A stretch of DNA of 64,000 bases from Otatea glauca (GCA_036346275.1 CM070719.1:18393185-18457184), one strand, 5' to 3'. Counted from the first letter of the stretch, positions 34,302-45,789 are shown. The notes: generated by a model not told the origin, from the letters alone. A program made the numbers and translations.

Positions 34302-36975
34302 ATGGCCGAATACGCCGAGACTCTCCTTGACCCATCCTATGATGGCAAGCATCGTAGCAGAGCCTAATTGATGGGGGACGATCCACGACCATTCGTTCTC
34401 AGGGGTCTGAAGGACCACTGGCCCTTGGACGGGCAGTACGTCCCTGTTCTATGGCGGGCAGGTCTGTTGCCGTTAGCACGGATGATGGACACCGGGCATT
34501 GCTTCTCTTTGGACAGGGCTCTAGTGTCCGCGTTCGTCGATCGTTGGAGACCGGAGACCCACACGTTCCACTTCCGCTGGGGGGAGATGACCGTCACCCT
34601 GCAGGACGTTGCTCTCATTACCGGTTTGCCTATCAGAGGCAGGTCGATAGTTCCACCACTGAAGTGGCCTGATTGGAGGGTCGGGTTGCAGGACAGGTTT
34701 GGTCATCCGATCCCGGAGAACAGTCGTGGGTTCCACAGTCCTGGCTTCATCGCTACATGCGATGTCCCCTTGATGCACTAGAGTATGTAATGAATTGTCA
34801 CCTTGTGGCATACCTACTATTTTTGTTCCCTTCTACGCAGGGAGACTGCGTGTACCCGAGCTTCATCCACATCGCCGAGGCATTGACTGACGCCCAGGTG
34901 GATGACGTGCCACAGTTTAGCTTTGGATCGGGGTGCTCTGTGCTACATACAAGGGATTGTGCAATGCATGCTTGAAGACAACAGGAGATGAGCCCGTGCT
35001 TGCAGTATGCTACTCTGTCCTTCAGATATGGTCCTTGGAGCACTTTCCTGTCCGGCGGCCGTACTTCAAGGAGCTCATTCACCCGTATTCCTTCTAGCCT
35101 CGTTTCTACGATGATGGTGGGGACCCGATCGACGGGCCTACCATGGGCACGTGGTGGACGGCCAGCCTTTTAGCATGGGCTAGGGAGAGGCCTCGTCGAG
35201 TGTACACAGAGTTTCATAACTACTTCGAGACCCTACATGAGGATGATATTATATGGCAACCATGGACAACGCATTTCTTGCTGACTACGGTGCCGCATGG
35301 ATTATCAGAGCAATGCAACCAAGATATGCACTACTGGCTGATGATATGCCACCTGGTGTTCTGTCACATGGTATAGCCGCATTGCCTAGGCCGAGTGATG
35401 CGCCAGTTCGGACTTCATCAGGAAATCCCCCCTCTAGTTCGCCCACCACTGCCACAAAAAGTGCATAGGTAATTGCAATTCGTATTGTTCAATTCTACTC
35501 TATTCTACTAGAGTACTGTATGTAATTCGAATTCATAACTTGCGAATTTCTTTCATTGCAGGCAATCTCGGAAGGGCCAATAGAGTGATGACTGGTGCAA
35601 GACACAGTTACTGTGGACCGCGTGGGAGTAGTCTGTCACAAAGCAGATAGTGGCAGAGGATCGACCATACGACTTGGAGTTGTACGTCGCGTACTTGGAG
35701 TGGTACGTGCCATGTACGCATGCTAGGCTTACGGGACCTGCTCCTCTGATGCCCGAGGAGGTCACGCACGCTGACCGGTTGGACCTCGGCCACCCTCTGC
35801 ACCGCGCATCACAGCAAGACGACATGGTACGAGCACAACATATGTTTCATTCATATTTTTATTCACGTCTAACCAACTTCTCGTGTTGGCCGTGTTGTTC
35901 GACCGTGCGAACCGTATCGTCATTCAGGGTTCCGATGCACTACGACATGAGAAGCGCATCAGTCGGACTGGCCTCCTTGGGGTAATACGATCCCTCGTGG
36001 ATGATGTGAAGGGCATCGTCAGGACTGTTACGTGTGGCCGTCATAGCGACGTCGTCGTACCGGGTTCTCGCGGAGGCTCACAACCCCTCTCTCCTAGGTC
36101 GTCGGTACTGAGTGCGATCGGCAGACAATCGAGCTTCGCTCACTCATCTTTAGCTCAGCCTGGCCTCCACGATACGCAGGTATGACATATATATTTCATT
36201 CGAATACTTCGTAGTACTTACGCAATGTAATTTTGTTGGCCATGCCATGTTCTTTTGCAACGCGCACGCAGGGATCGCTCTATCCTGCCATCGTCATCTG
36301 GGCACCACGATGAATCACCCACTTTGTCACCCATATGTACAGCTGCCGAGGTGAACATAGACTCAGACCCAAACTCGCCCGCTCAGGACTTGCCTCCTAC
36401 AAGTTCTGGGCGGGGTACGTCTATGCCGGTACGGTTACCACAGGATTTCAGATTTGGGAAGACGTGCACCCCCAACGGCATGCACGATTTCGGTGCAGGC
36501 ACGTCATCCACGCAGGCGCCACGTTAAGTACGTTCTCTTTTTTTGAAGTTATTATGTGCTATACAACATATCTTTATCTGACGTGCCTAACATTTCTGTT
36601 CGTATCATGTTCTTCTGCAAGATGAGCACTGGGATCGAACTCTCCTTCTACAGCCAACAAGTACAGCTCGTGAGGTCCACAGACACACCGATGTGGACAC
36701 CCCCGATCAGGACTTGCCACCAGGAAGTTTAGCTTGGGGTACATTCGCACCGGCACACTTACCGCAGCACCCACCTCAGTAGACTTGGTTCGGACATACC
36801 TAAACCCCGTAGTCCACGTATGAATATGGTGCAGGGTCATCATCTGTGTGTGCGCCGTGACAGGTATGTATGTCCAGTTGATGTGATTACCAGCGTGGAG
36901 TTGTGCTAACACTACGTGTTCGCAGGTTTCTAGGGACGAGTTCTCCCGGTGGGCACAAGACTCCATGACCCCGCG
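34302..36975 (+). pseudogene. Plant mobile domain (PMD, MAIN/aminotransferase-like) gene of the MULE
   Basis: It starts MAEYAETLLDPSYDGKHRSR right after an acceptor-like TTCTTGTAG, hits TAA at 34365-34367, and continues in the same frame with DDPRPFVLRGLKDHWPLDG and THTFHFRWGEMTVTLQDVAL then ITGLPIRGR, the hallmark PMD core. Further PMD pieces follow in other frames: YPSFIHIAEALTD (34850), GPTMGTWWTASLLAWARERP (35143), YGAAWIIRAMQPRYALLADD (35280), and an exon with ELYVAYLEWYVPCTHARLTG (35650). Later exons (35870-36975) are Ser/Pro-rich with intron-like gaps. PMD proteins such as MAIN act in gene silencing and transposon control in Arabidopsis; this copy is transposon-borne and, with several stops and frameshifts, dead. 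The neighbouring transposase supports a two-gene MULE. Confidence 0.8.
36265..36790 (+). repeat. Duplicated 3' exon pair in the PMD gene
   Basis: Segment 36271-36450 and segment 36630-36790 are alike: both begin with a GGGATCG-like start, run through ACAGCT, GAGGT and CAGGACTTGCC and end CGGTTACCACAG / CACTTACCGCAG. Each sits between intron-like T-rich sequence, suggesting exon duplication within the gene. Confidence 0.55.
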
Positions 36976-37281
36976 GTCGGCTTTAGTGAGTGTTTTGTGG
37001 GTTGTAAGTTACTGGTTGCACTCACTTTTGGTCACAGCACTAATAGTACATACCAATTCAGCCTTCTGGGTGGGTGATTGACATGTTGGGCGCCCAACAT
37101 TTAAGACCCAGCTAGCTTGATGACGCTCGTCGTGCAACATAGGATACACAGTACGACGCACGCACCTGATTGGTTTACATACCCAGAAGACCAAGTCCGC
37201 CGTACTTGAAAGCGGCGACCGGATCAGAGTTGAGGTTTCCAAGATGCATGCCGGTTGTATTGTTGTAATGAAGTTCGTATG

Positions 37282-37470
37282 TGTAACATCCCAAGTCTAA
37301 GAAAATAATAAAGTGGCATATTTTGATCTTTGTTGCATTTTGGAATTCTCATTTGGATTTATCTCTAGAGTTTTTATTATGATTCGCTGAAATTCTCTAT
37401 TAAGCCTTAATGATCTTGTATATGAAAAACAACACAAATAAATGCGAAATATAACAGAACTAACATTAAA
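37282..37470 (+). repeat. LTR-like fragment starting TGTAACATCCC
   Basis: TGTAACATCCCAAG is the type of start seen in grass Gypsy LTRs; AT-rich sequence follows. No matching end or duplication was found, so it is a truncated fragment or coincidence. Confidence 0.3.
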
Positions 37471-37659
37471 ACACTCTTACAGCTATCCCCTACTTGTGCC
37501 TAAAAATGGTTAGATTATCCCATATGGTGCGGTCGCAAACGCAAATCGAAAACTAGGCCGTAATCGCCCAAATAGCAATGTCATTTAAACCTTTCTGGCA
37601 GCCCATAAAATATCGTGTCTAAATGCAAAATAGTGAGGGAATAGCTCAAAAACATTATC

Positions 37660-37765
37660 GGCGGTGCGCATGGGCATGGGCATGGGTATGGGCATGTGCG
37701 GCCGGCGCTACAACAGTGAGCGCCCACGGCTTGAGAGTGGGCATGGTCGGCGGTGCGCATGCTAC
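37660..37765 (+). repeat. GGGCAT hexamer repeat and flanking duplication
   Basis: GGGCAT occurs about four times in a row (GGGCATGGGCATGGGTATGG), and GGCGGTGCGCATG occurs before and after it at about 37660 and 37751. Confidence 0.6.
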
Positions 37766-38065
37766 AAACACGCAGTATGGCCCTGCAACATCCTTCTTTT
37801 TTTATTATGATTATGAACAGCACCAATTCAAGAAACCCTAATTTTCTAATCAAACAAATCCAGAATGACTAGTCTAGATAATTAGAGAAAATTAATCTGC
37901 TGGATTAAAGAACTGTTTAGGTGTGATTTACTTATGTGCTTTGAACTTATGTATGGCTTGCAGCAGATATAATTGCTTAATGCCTATCGAATTCGATGCA
38001 GTGTAGATTGATACAGACAAACGATCTTAATTGGCCTCGGGGAGCTTCATGCTAATAATGTGTTG

Positions 38066-38300
38066 TAGAATGCTAACAACCACCATAGATCAAACACGAT
38101 ACACCGATCCAATAGCAAGAACAATCACGAAGAACACATGGGGGTATAGGGAGGCAAAACTCTCTTTTCTTTATTGGATTGATTGTCTTTGTATAATAGG
38201 GTATTATATTTATAGTAAAAACCCATTAGAGATAAATTTAGATTTGTCCTCAAGATGCACTGTAGGTGGGTGGACGTGGATGTAATTTAGTCCAGCTAGT
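38066..38300 (-). repeat. Probable short Copia LTR remnant
   Basis: On the minus strand ACTATAAATATAATACC (TATA) is followed by CAATCAATCCAATAAAGAA and an end TTAGCATTCTACA, then AGCATGAAGC, a decayed version of the initiator tRNA-Met primer site. Layout and motif order resemble the LTR at 43344-43604. The outer boundary and any duplication are not visible. Confidence 0.4.
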
Positions 38301-39200
38301 ATGGATATCTATGGGCTGGAATCCACGTTGGCATTATGCACGTTGTGGGGGCATCCCAGGCTCCCAGCAAAGCATCACGCGCGCAAGTCGCGAAGCAAAG
38401 GGCGCCCTCCCGCTTGATGATATGCTGCATGCTCCATGGCACCGGGGTGCAGCTGATCGATCGACCCCTTCTCGGCCCAGTGGGCAGCAGCAACGGCAAC
38501 CAGAGGCAGCCGATTGACAGGAAAGGTGCGAAAATTTGAACCAAGCAGCGACCGCAGCATGAACCTTGGCGTTCCCGATGAACGGGTGAGCACCATCCAA
38601 GAACCTACTGCCTCACGAGTCACGACTACAATTCCCCTCACCCAATTTCCTCTATTCATGCAGCGAGCCTATCGAATTTTGACGTCTCTCTTCGTCTGCC
38701 CGAGAACGCCACTGCGCTATACCGAGGACACACCGTTGTGAGCTCTTCCTCTGAATTGAGCACGTCACAAGCATTGCCTCACCTCCCTGATTGTTTCTCC
38801 TATGTTAGTTTCAGTGGTCCATACCCAGAACACCCATAACGGCAATGGCAAAGTTGAGTGGCAAGAAGTGCACGGGCAAGAAAGAGGAGCAGCAGGAGGG
38901 GCGCACCGCTTGCACCAATAGCCCCAGAGGGTGGTGGGGGTGGTGGCGTGCCGGATGGCAACGAAGAGACGGTGTTAGATGTCCCAGCGGCAGGGGCGGC
39001 AGCTAGGGTTTGGGAGGAAGGTGAAAAAAGATGGGATTATATAGGAGAGTAGGACATCCATTAGAGGGAGATCTAAAGTAACAAACTTGAGTACACACAA
39101 AGAAAATAATACACTCCATTCCTTCTTAGACACCTCCACTATTGTCAAGTGGAATCCTACCTCTATTAAAGTTGGTGGAATCCCGGCCACCACAGCGCTT
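38301..39200. other. Gene-like debris, no identified gene
   Basis: Moderately GC-rich sequence with several short open frames on both strands and no recognised domain. On the minus strand CCTATATAATCCC near 39040 is followed by AAACCCTAGCTGCCGCC, typical of a plant promoter and 5' leader, but no convincing coding exon follows. Possibly a fragment of a host gene start moved by a transposon. Confidence 0.3.
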
Positions 39201-39209
39201 TGAGCCGGC

Positions 39210-39690
39210 TCGGCCGAGCTGCGAAAAAAAAATTGCCCTTAGATCCTTCTTCGGAAAAACAATTGAGGATAGGTCCTTTTCGGGGAAAAAAACGATACGT
39301 TTAAGTCCTTTTTCGGGAAAAAAAAACTACGTTTATGTCCTTTAGGCCTTTTTAAGCATTACATTTAGATCCTATTTTGTCCTTATCCGAAAAAAATAGC
39401 GTTTAAGTTCTTTTTATGTCCTTTTCTAGTAAAAGAAACCCGTTTAAATCGTTTTTGCTATTTTTTACATGTGGAGCGACGGTCGCGGCGTGGCACGCCA
39501 CAGTAGCTCAGATATATTTATATCCTTTCAACCATTCCGCCGAATAAATGCGAAAAAATATGTTTGTATCCTTTCAACCGTTTCGCGTGTCCTCGATTTG
39601 CTCGCGTAGGGAGCGGCGGTCGCGCGTTTTCTTGATTTGCTCGCGTGGGTAGCGATGGCCGCGATGTGGCACGCCGCGGTTGCTTACCTA
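39210..39690. repeat. Two families of degenerate tandem repeats
   Basis: 39225-39450 consists of imperfect units such as TTTAAGTCCTTTTTCGGGAAAA. 39470-39690 repeats GAGCGGCGGTCGCGCG and TGTGGCACGCC with TTTGCTCGCGT spacers and TATCCTTTCAACC. No ends or coding sequence were recognised. Such homopolymer-rich repeats resemble subterminal parts of DNA transposons. Confidence 0.5.
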
Positions 39691-39859
39691 GTTCATCCTA
39701 TAATGGGCCGTTAGTGAAGCATAAATGGTTTGCCTTGTCTCCGCCACTTGGGACCAGCCTTTCAGATCCGCAGGAATGGGCTGAATTGTAGTGTTTTTGC
39801 AACATTATATCAAACATAGTGTGGTTTTGTGAATATGTTTCATCGTGTTAACAGACTTA

Positions 39860-40047
39860 GGGCCTATTTGGTAGAGCTCCAGATCCCAGCTTTACCTGAG
39901 ATCTGAAATTTGTAAGCCAAAACAAAGTGAAATATGTTTATATTTTTGGTCTAAAATTTAATAAGATGATCAATCTAAACACTCTTAATGTACTCACAGC
40001 TCCAGCTACAGGGATTTGGTGGAGCTGGAGCCCTACCAAACACACCC
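39860..40047. mobile_element. PIF/Harbinger-like (Tourist-type) MITE, 188 bp
   Basis: Terminal inverted repeats GGGCCTATTTGGTAGAGCTC and, from the other end, GGGTGTGTTTGGTAGGGCTC. TTA flanks both sides (39857-39859 and 40048-40050), the duplication typical of PIF/Harbinger elements. No coding capacity. Confidence 0.78.
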
Positions 40048-40126
40048 TTAGTGTAGTTTTACAAAATTACTGTTTCTATTCTTGTCTTCAATGCATTAAC
40101 ACATGGAAGTCAAATCAAATCGGATG

Positions 40127-40134
40127 GTTCCTAA
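40127..40134. other. hAT target-site duplication GTTCCTAA (left)
   Basis: This 8-bp sequence recurs exactly at 43215-43222, the duplication length of hAT elements. Confidence 0.93.
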
Positions 40135-43100
40135 TAGACCTGTCCAAACGGGCCGGGCCAAATGGGCCGGCACGGGGCCGATGCGTGGGCACGGCCCGCA
40201 CGGCGACGGCCGGCACGCGACGGCGGCCAACCAGCTAAGCGGCCGTCTTGCGCGTGGCCAAACTCACCGCGGCCGTGCTTGGGCGGAGGGCGGCGCACGC
40301 ACGGCCCGTTCTGGCGGGCCCGCACGACCCAGCGGCACGCGCCCGGCATGGCAACGGCCCGACGGCACGGCAAGACGACACGGTCCGCCCGTTTAGGCCC
40401 GTTAAAAAAATAACCGCTTATAGCCGTTGCAGATTTAAAAATTCGAAAAATTCGAAAAATCCTGAATTTTTTCCTATAAATAGGTGGCTGCCCCCTCCTC
40501 ATTTCTACACCAGCAACCTTGCATTCTCTTCTAATCATTCTCTTGTGGAAATTCTTTTGCTCTTAGTGGTAATTTGGCAAAATTAAAATAGTTTTGTCAA
40601 AATCCAAATTCCGCTTTAAACGCTTCAAGAAATCAAGGTGATAATTGTGATTTATTATTTTATTTTGTTAGTATTTTAAATCATATTTTATTATTAATAG
40701 CGTCATTATTTCTTGTAGTTTGCTTTATGGAGCCCGGGGATTTTCTGTCATTCCCAACTTCTGATTTCGGTATTTCACCCGATGAGCTTCTTGCATCATA
40801 TGCTGAAGAAGCTGCAGGAGCTGTGCCATCTTCAGGCTCTACAAGTGCTACTGCGTCGGCAAGCACCGGGGCGAAAAGAGCAAGACGCAGTACATCGGGA
40901 GTCTGGGAAGATTTCGACCAGATTTTTGAGATATCAAATGACGTCCAAATCAGGTATGCTGTTTGTAAATATTGCAAGCATAAATTAACTGCGAAATCTT
41001 CAGGTGGAACGGGGCAATTGAAGAGGCATCTTGACACCGTAGAAAAAGCGGGAATGGCTTGAGGCGACGCATCTGCAGATACAACCCCGACGATGCGATG
41101 CGTGGCGACTACAATCCTGAGGTAGCTCGTGAATCTCTTTGTCGTTTAATCGCTTCTCAAGATCTTCCTTTAAACTTTGGTGAGTCAGCTGTGTTTGAAA
41201 ACTTTATTAGGACCGCTCATAATCCTAGATTTTCTGCAGTTTCTAGACAGACAACAACTAGAGATTTGATTAAATATTATAATAATTGTCGCAATAAGCT
41301 AAAAGAAAAATTTAGTACCTGTACTTTTTCTGTGTCTTTGACATCTGATATATGGAGTGGTAGAGCTAAAGAGGATTACCTTAGTGTAGTTGCTCATTAT
41401 GTAAACGATGATTGGCAACTAGAAAAGAGAATTATAGGATTCAAATTAATTGATGTAGCACATACTGGTGAAAATATTGCTGATTGTATTGTAAAAGTTG
41501 TGGAAGATTTTGGACTTAATGATAAGATTTTTGCAATAACATTAGATAATGCTTCCGCAAATACTTCTGTCATGAACATACTTACTCCGCTTTTCAATTC
41601 ATATGCTGAATCTTTCTTATTACATCAGCGTTGTGCTTGCCATATTATTAATCTTATAGTTAAATCTGGTTTAAAGAGGTTAAATCAGTATATTGAACCT
41701 TTTCGTACTGCAATATCTTTCTTAACTCATTCTAATCAACGAGTAGCAGCATATAAAACTTATTGTATTGCAATGAATGTACGTCCGCGTAAGTTTGGTT
41801 TGGATATGCTGTTAGATGGAACTCTACTTACTTGATGCTTAAGAATGTCATACCATATGAGAGCACATTTTCTTTTTATTAACACGCACCGTCGTATACA
41901 GGATGGTCAGCAGGTACTCACAAGCAACATTGGTATGTTGCTAAATACTTGCTTTCATTTTAGAACTTTTTTGATTCCACTGTTGCTTTATCTGGAGTTT
42001 ATTATTCAACCTCTCCTTTAATTGTGCATCATATTTTAGAAATTGTTACCCACTTAAAGAGCCACGAAAATGATAATATATTGCGGGAAGCTGTTTATGC
42101 TATGAAAACTAAAATTTTAAAATATTGGCAAGAAATTCCTATGTTATATGCATTTGCATTTATTTTAGATCCTAGAGCTAAAATTCGGGGATTCGGTAAT
42201 GTTCTCTCACTTCTAAGTGATGCGGTAGGTACTGATTATTCTAGTTATTTTTCAACTGTCCGTGCTAACTTAACTGAAGTTTATGATAAGTACGATCGGA
42301 AGTTTGCTGGAGTTCGCATGCAGCGACCACCACCAGCACCCACAACAGGTAAGAAGAAAATCTCGTGGGGAAAGATATGGGGTACAGGTGGCTCTTCCTC
42401 AAGGAGTTCAACTACATCAACGACAAGTGCGGACACATCAAGTGGTGGGGAGCAAGCTGCCTATCTCAACAGCGACACTGTCAACTACCAAGAGAAGGAA
42501 GAGGACTTCAATATTTTGCAGTGGTGGCACGAGCACAAGATAACATATCCGGTGCTTTCCATACTAGCACGGGATGTGTTAACAGTTCCTGTCTCCACGG
42601 TTTCTTCGAAGTCTGCTTTCAGTCTATCCGGAAGAATAATTGAGGAGAGAAGAACAAGTCTGACTAGTGAGATGGTGGAAATACTTCTCACTATGAAAGA
42701 TTGGGAACAAGCTGATCAACGAGCTCAACATACTGCAAAAAATACTGAGCTGGCGGAGACGTTCGAAAATCTTTATCTAGATAATGAGGAGGAATAATTG
42801 TAATCTTCACTTTTTTATTGTTTCACTGAGCTATAGGCCATACTCTTTTTTCTTTGCTAAGGTTTTCTCGTGTTGAGTTTTTACTTGGCAAAGTTTTTAA
42901 CGAGGCAGCCAAACATCAATAAAGCTCATTATTTAATTCAAATTATTTGTCTTATTTTAGAATTTATCTTGTATTTTAGCTTTTTCTTAATTTATATATA
43001 TATTTAAAAAGTTTTTATTCATCATTCGAGTTTTTCTAATTATTCTAGATTTTCCCATTTTTCTGTTTTTTTTCATATTTTTTACCATATTTTATCTATT

Positions 43101-43214
43101 TTTCTAATTTTTTTCAAATTTCCTGACGCTAAACGGGCTATCGGGTGCCTAAACGGGCTGTGCCTATTTTTAAATGGGCCGTGCCGTGCCGGGCGGCCCG
43201 TTTGGACAGCTCTG
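40135..43214 (+). mobile_element. hAT (Ac/Ds superfamily) DNA transposon, 3.08 kb
   Basis: Terminal inverted repeats TAGACCTGTCCAAACGGGCC and, reversed from the right end, CAGAGCTGTCCAAACGGGCC, matching at 19 of 21 positions read. Perfect 8-bp duplication GTTCCTAA on both sides. The first about 270 bases and last about 90 bases are rich in GGGCC/GGCACGG motifs, likely transposase-binding subterminal regions. The interior holds a decayed hAT transposase on the plus strand. Confidence 0.95.
40727..42797 (+). pseudogene. hAT transposase (BED finger, DDE core, hATC dimerisation) - frameshifted
   Basis: Frame 40727-41062 encodes a Ser/Thr-rich N-terminus and a BED zinc finger (WEDFDQIFEISNDVQIRYAV, then CKYCKHKL and GTGQLKRHLD). 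Frame 41059-41835 continues with RQTTTRDLIKYYNN, VSLTSDIWSGRAKEDYLSVV (first catalytic Asp region), KIFAITLDNASANTSVM (second Asp) and HQRCACHIINLIVKSGLKR (the hAT CxxH). Frame 42024-42797 holds the C-terminal part (MLYAFAFILDPRAKIRGFGN) and the hATC block (YPVLSILARDVLTVPVSTVS, then FSLSGRIIEERRTSL). One frameshift lies near 41057 and another near 41805-41840 in the DMxxRWNSTY region, so no full protein results. Length and order otherwise match the family. Confidence 0.92.
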
Positions 43215-43222
43215 GTTCCTAA
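43215..43222. other. hAT target-site duplication GTTCCTAA (right)
   Basis: Exact copy of 40127-40134. Confidence 0.93.
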
Positions 43223-43343
43223 TTAATGAAGTTAAGATCTAACAACTATTGATTTATTGCTGGCGTGTCTTAACCAGAAAGCTTGTTTTGTAGTCAATTA
43301 TATAGGAGAGAGAGATTGCTTGGGGGTGGACGTACCAGAGTAG

Positions 43344-43604
43344 TGTTGGAAAAACACATGTACAATTTGGAGTAGTTTGGGTTGGGAAACCACGTGGCTC
43401 AATGAAAAGCTCACGATGGTCTCTTAGCCGAAACCTTAAATGAGCGCTATATAAGGAGGAGGGGGGTCACCCCTATATACAAGCAATCAGAAAGCAATAA
43501 AGAATTCTATCGTCGCTACCCATATACCTGTGTCCCTCTCTCTGTTCTCCAATTTTAGATCTGTTCGGGAACCCCGGACTATTCGATAGCGAGGTTCCTT
43601 AACA
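43344..43604 (+). repeat. Short Copia LTR with decayed primer-binding site
   Basis: It starts TGTTGGAAAAACACATG and ends GAGGTTCCTTAACA, with a TATA box (CGCTATATAAGG) near 43445 and CAATAAAG just downstream. After the end, TTGTTATTTGATCTTC looks like a mutated initiator tRNA-Met primer site. No second LTR and no matching 5-bp duplication were found, so this is a truncated 5' end. Confidence 0.6.
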
Positions 43605-44562
43605 GTTTGTTATTTGATCTTCAAAAAAATTGATTCGATTTAGAATGCTACGTTTTTCGGATCCTTTACGAATTAAACTATTTCCTGTGACAATCATAGA
43701 AGATTCCTCCCTTTCAAACAGGGACTTAACTTGTTACTACTATAGTTTGCCCCCAGCACGCCACCAATCATGAATGGAGTTATTTCCTTCGGACAAAAAG
43801 ATCTCCATGATTGCCATCATATATGGAGATTATATATAAACAGCTCTGCCAAATGTTGGGGCCGTCAATGATTTGCGCCGTCGGTCCCAGTTCAGTTTGG
43901 CTACTAGTCCATATATAGACGTTTGCATCATGCCCATATATGGCTCCGTTGGCTGTTCCACCGTGCAGTCCCATCGTTCTCACACCACGAAAGTGCCATG
44001 CACGGATAAATCCATCCACATGATCGATATGGTTTTGTTCGAGTTCTAGTCATCTCGATTGTTCACTACCTACTTTCTCGCTGTGTCTTGCAGTGTTGAT
44101 TACTGCTTGACGGTCGAAGATGCAGAATATATGGTGATTCATTCAATGCACGGCCGGGATCGAAGATGCAGAGTATTTTAATCTTTTCCGAACAGCTATG
44201 TTTGGATTAATTGCTCGATCGTCCACCACCACGGAGCATTGCCCCAGCTATGCATAAGGAGTCCACACCGAACCGGTCCTGCATGCTGATCATATATAGG
44301 CAGAAAAAGGCCGTTTCCCTCGCACATCCTTTGCAGTCTGTGTGTCTATGTGAGTGGTTATGTTGTGCTAATCATTCGTAGTATGGACTAAGGATTAATA
44401 AGGTAGGAAATTAAAGTATTATGAAAGTGTATTCAGACATACTAGCTTCAATATTATTTTCAGTAAATTTCACAAAACAACAAAATTTAGCTCATTTTTT
44501 CACAAAACTATAGATTTTATAATTTATCATTTCTAGAAACATGTCTGACAGCGTAGACCCAC
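43605..44562. other. No recognisable gene
   Basis: Mixed-composition sequence with short frames only. Nothing in it resembles a known domain, terminal repeat or RNA gene. Confidence 0.5.
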
Positions 44563-44567
44563 ATAGC
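44563..44567. other. Target-site duplication ATAGC (left) of Copia element 2
   Basis: ATAGC precedes TGTTAAACAAC and recurs at 50873-50877. Confidence 0.92.
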
Positions 44568-45457
44568 TGTTAAACAACTAGGTATTATTTGTGTTTTAGA
44601 TTTGAAATTTAAGCTAATTTCCAAAATGATTAAACACAACAGGTAAGATAAAAGACACCACATATTTCTGTAAAGTAGATCGATCCATAGAGGAAGAATA
44701 GGAAAATTCTTACGATAGGCTTGATGACGAAAAGGAAGCAGCGCAGTAGCGACCGGCCGTAGAGGAAGTAGTCGACGTCGTGGATCGCAAGATGAAAAGC
44801 TCGAGCGGTCGCGCAGTTGCACTGCCCAGAAACCTTATTGCCGCCCCCGTGTAGGTTCTCTCAGCGGCAACAGTTTGGAGATCCCGCTCTCCTTGCCTCG
44901 CGGTGCACGCCAAGAGGAAGGTCGGTGAAGAACAAGCGCAGCACAAAAACGCAACACAGATCACCGTGGATGAACACGAGTATCAGAGCCAAAAATCAAC
45001 AGACCCCTATCTGTCTGGACGTCTCCAGATTTTATAGCCTCACACCAGTAACGGTCACCATTAAATGCTAGTAACTGCAGGTCATTCAATTGACAGTTTC
45101 TATTAGAAACTGACGCCATTATCATGGCTGTTTCAATTCTCAGTAAATGACCCAATTAATTCACTAATAATAGAGAGAAACCGAAAATTTAAAAAGGGTT
45201 TAAACGTACTAGGAATTTAATCCACGGCACGGCGACTTCCCAAGTCACAAGTCACGTGGGAAAAACACGCGGAAATACGCGCGCGCGCGTGCGTGTGACT
45301 TTAGCCAGCTCCTCACCCTCCATTTGTCTCATTACAAGATATGGTGGGAGCTCTCCCTTTTAAATTGGTATTCTCCCCTCTCAACTAGCAATATGGTACT
45401 ATTATTTGTAGCTTTGGCATTAGAGATAAAGGGGCCACTTGGGCCTCATTTCTAACA
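44568..45457 (-). repeat. 3' LTR of Copia element 2
   Basis: 890-bp LTR, minus orientation. It contains a TATA-like GGCTATAAAATCTGG (about 45024-45040, minus) and a GCGCGCGC microsatellite near 45280. A polypurine tract abuts it at 45458. Confidence 0.92.
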
Positions 45458-45470
45458 ATCCCCCACCAAT
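45458..45470 (-). promoter_or_regulatory. Polypurine tract of Copia element 2
   Basis: On the minus strand TTGGTGGGGGAT runs directly into TGTTAGAAATGAGG of the 3' LTR, a standard plant Copia arrangement. Confidence 0.8.
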
Positions 45471-45789
45471 GCCGAAGTTGACAAAGGCTCAAACAATTTG
45501 ATCACTGTGCTGAATCTTCGTTTAATATATCAGTGTTTTGGTGTAAGTCCCATACGGGTTGAACTTTCACCTAGAATAACGTGATCCATCCTCCCACAGC
45601 TAATGAATGGACTAAGCCTTGAATTCACAGCTTTGTGTGGTTTGATTTCACCCGAAATCTTAACTGATACTAGGCTACCAAAGAACTTCACCTCAACGGA
45701 GCGTTAAATGGTCATGCTCCCTAATCTTCTCATGAGCTTTCTAGAGAATGCCCCTTTCTCGTGAACTGCGACCTCACAGTTAGGCTCAA

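Larger units (their letters stand above)
25260..37270 (+). mobile_element. MULE (Mutator-like element) with transposase and PMD gene, interrupted
   Basis: A plus-strand MULE body: GC-rich 5' region, promoter-like segment and leader (about 25380-27767), transposase (27768-34050, split by a solo LTR), spacer minisatellite, and a plant-mobile-domain gene (34302-36975). MULE transposase and a PMD gene as neighbours on one strand fit known transposon-associated PMD genes. Terminal inverted repeats were looked for and not found by eye, so both outer limits are estimates. The whole unit is decayed. Confidence 0.55.

Noticed and set aside
37009..37242. 77-aa minus-strand frame at the PMD gene 3' side
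   Set aside because: Antisense to PMD-gene downstream sequence with no motif.
44974..44990. GAGTATCAGAGCC as a plus-strand primer-binding site of Copia element 2 (also near 50375)
   Set aside because: It lies inside both LTRs, not next to an LTR end, and all coding domains are on the minus strand.
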